Part shown: positions 33,715-34,089 of the stretch, piece by piece
How positions within the stretch are numbered: the stretch's first letter is position 1
How the letters are laid out: every line of letters begins with the position of its first letter
Source of the DNA: Cyanobacteria bacterium UBA11372
Lineage (GTDB): Bacteria; Cyanobacteriota; Cyanobacteriia; Cyanobacteriales; Aerosakkonemataceae
DNA: 34,089 nucleotides
Assembly: GCA_003486675.1 (NCBI GenBank)
Contig: DNGG01000505.1
Coordinates: forward strand, 1-34,089
Reading direction: 5' to 3'
Notes under the pieces: generated by a model
What the model was told of the DNA's origin: nothing
Databases searched by the model: none
Seen by the model: the letters and a program-made list of their open reading frames with translations, nothing else
Position numbers and translations under genes: made by a program

Positions 33715-33747
33715 GGATTTAGAGCGGGTCGGCACAGGCTCAAATCC
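33715..33747. other. Stable hairpin in non-coding DNA
   Basis: GGATTT-A-GAGC (33715-33725) pairs with GCTCAAATCC (33738-33747), giving ten pairs with one bulged A and a 12-nt loop. The 3' side resembles a tRNA T-arm, but no acceptor or anticodon stem can be built. The function is unknown. Confidence 0.4.
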
Positions 33748-34022
33748 AGGTGTTTTGGTTGAAGATTTTTTTCATTGGTGCCTTATGTTTTTTAAGTTAG
33801 CACCTTCTTTTTTATAAAACAATCCCCCTTTACTAAACTTAATAATGTTTTAACTTTGTCAAAATAACCAAGTTTTTGTTCATATTTATCTCCAGTATTA
33901 ATCATGGGTCATAGTAATTTTTACCTACGATCCATAACCGATGAGCTAATACGGCGGTTTTCAATTGGGTGCAACACCAGAATGTAGGGACAGGGCAATC
34001 AAACAATTTCAAGACTGAAGCC

Positions 34023-34089
34023 AAGAAACCGGGTTGCTCTGAAAACTCGTCGGTGGGAAACTCAAGCTCGCAGCTGTGAAACCGGGTTG
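34023..34089. repeat. AGAAACCGGG-type repeat at the window edge
   Basis: AAGAAACCGGGTTG near 34023-34036 recurs as GAAACCGGGTTG at 34078-34089, running off the window. The same core forms the arms of the palindrome at 9489-9535, so this is a dispersed family. Confidence 0.55.

Larger units (their letters stand above)
33384..34089. other. Non-coding region with repeats and hairpins, no gene seen
   Basis: This 706-bp stretch to the window end holds a heptamer tandem repeat, a likely terminator, a 10-bp bulged hairpin (33715-33747) and the AGAAACCGGG-type repeat at 34023-34089. Open frames are short and lack ribosome sites. I found no tRNA or known RNA family. Confidence 0.6.

Noticed and set aside
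33682..33762. 26-codon frame and tRNA-like T-arm in the terminal non-coding region
   Set aside because: There is no ribosome site for the frame, and no cloverleaf can be formed around the T-arm-like hairpin.

Overview
The window looks like the chromosome of a filamentous cyanobacterium, probably of the Oscillatoriales/Microcoleus type. The HIP1 octamer GCGATCGC recurs throughout. Several gene families are typically cyanobacterial: slr1658- and slr1659-type regulators, a kinase-GUN4 fusion, CHASE2 proteins, a giant kinase-AAA-GAF protein and a filamentous-haemagglutinin-like exoprotein. The intergenic DNA is full of short palindromic repeats of the kind common in these genomes. I found no rRNA, tRNA or CRISPR array.

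Layout. 1-2.1 kb: a zinc alcohol dehydrogenase (-) divergent from an AT-rich sulfotransferase gene (+). 2.1-2.75 kb: a GNAT acetyltransferase gene broken by one in-frame TAG. 2.87-5.47 kb: a two-gene minus-strand operon, an unrecognised protein (possibly a distant PrnB/IDO-like haem protein) followed by a PLP decarboxylase, bracketed by copies of one palindromic repeat. 5.96-9.4 kb: a SulP transporter carrying STAS and cyclic-nucleotide-binding domains, and an EamA transporter. 9.4-10.47 kb: a decayed arginase-family pseudogene carrying a 117-bp MITE-like insertion. 10.47-16.26 kb: a 1928-residue Ser/Thr kinase-AAA-GAF-PAS-SpoIIE phosphatase. 16.3-18.7 kb: an EamA gene fragment and a CHASE2-SpoIIE phosphatase.

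18.7-25.9 kb is the most interesting part. It is a run of minus-strand genes: a ParA/MinD-like ATPase, glutaminase, a conserved protein of unknown function, a GHKL (anti-sigma-like) ATP-binding protein, a STAS protein, an adenylate cyclase, and a PAS protein sharing the cyclase's N-terminal module. The CHASE2-SpoIIE phosphatase gene follows. Together these supply all the parts of a partner-switching circuit (kinase/anti-sigma, STAS antagonist, SpoIIE phosphatase) joined to cAMP synthesis. The SulP-STAS-cNMP-binding transporter 8 kb away could be a cAMP or STAS target. That functional link is inferred from gene content and order.

26-30.6 kb: a secreted haemagglutinin-like (TpsA-type) protein whose C-terminal region is interrupted by in-frame DNA repeats, and a kinase-GUN4 fusion. 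30.9-33.4 kb (+): a MerA/Lpd-like flavin disulfide reductase and a metallophosphoesterase. 33.4-34.1 kb: non-coding, with a heptamer tandem repeat, a likely terminator and other hairpins.

Rearrangement signs include a partial duplication of an EamA-to-SpoIIE block, a 336-bp indel-free duplication between the cyclase and PAS genes, and at least two MITE-like insertions. Where a start differs from the longest open frame, the reason is given in the entry.
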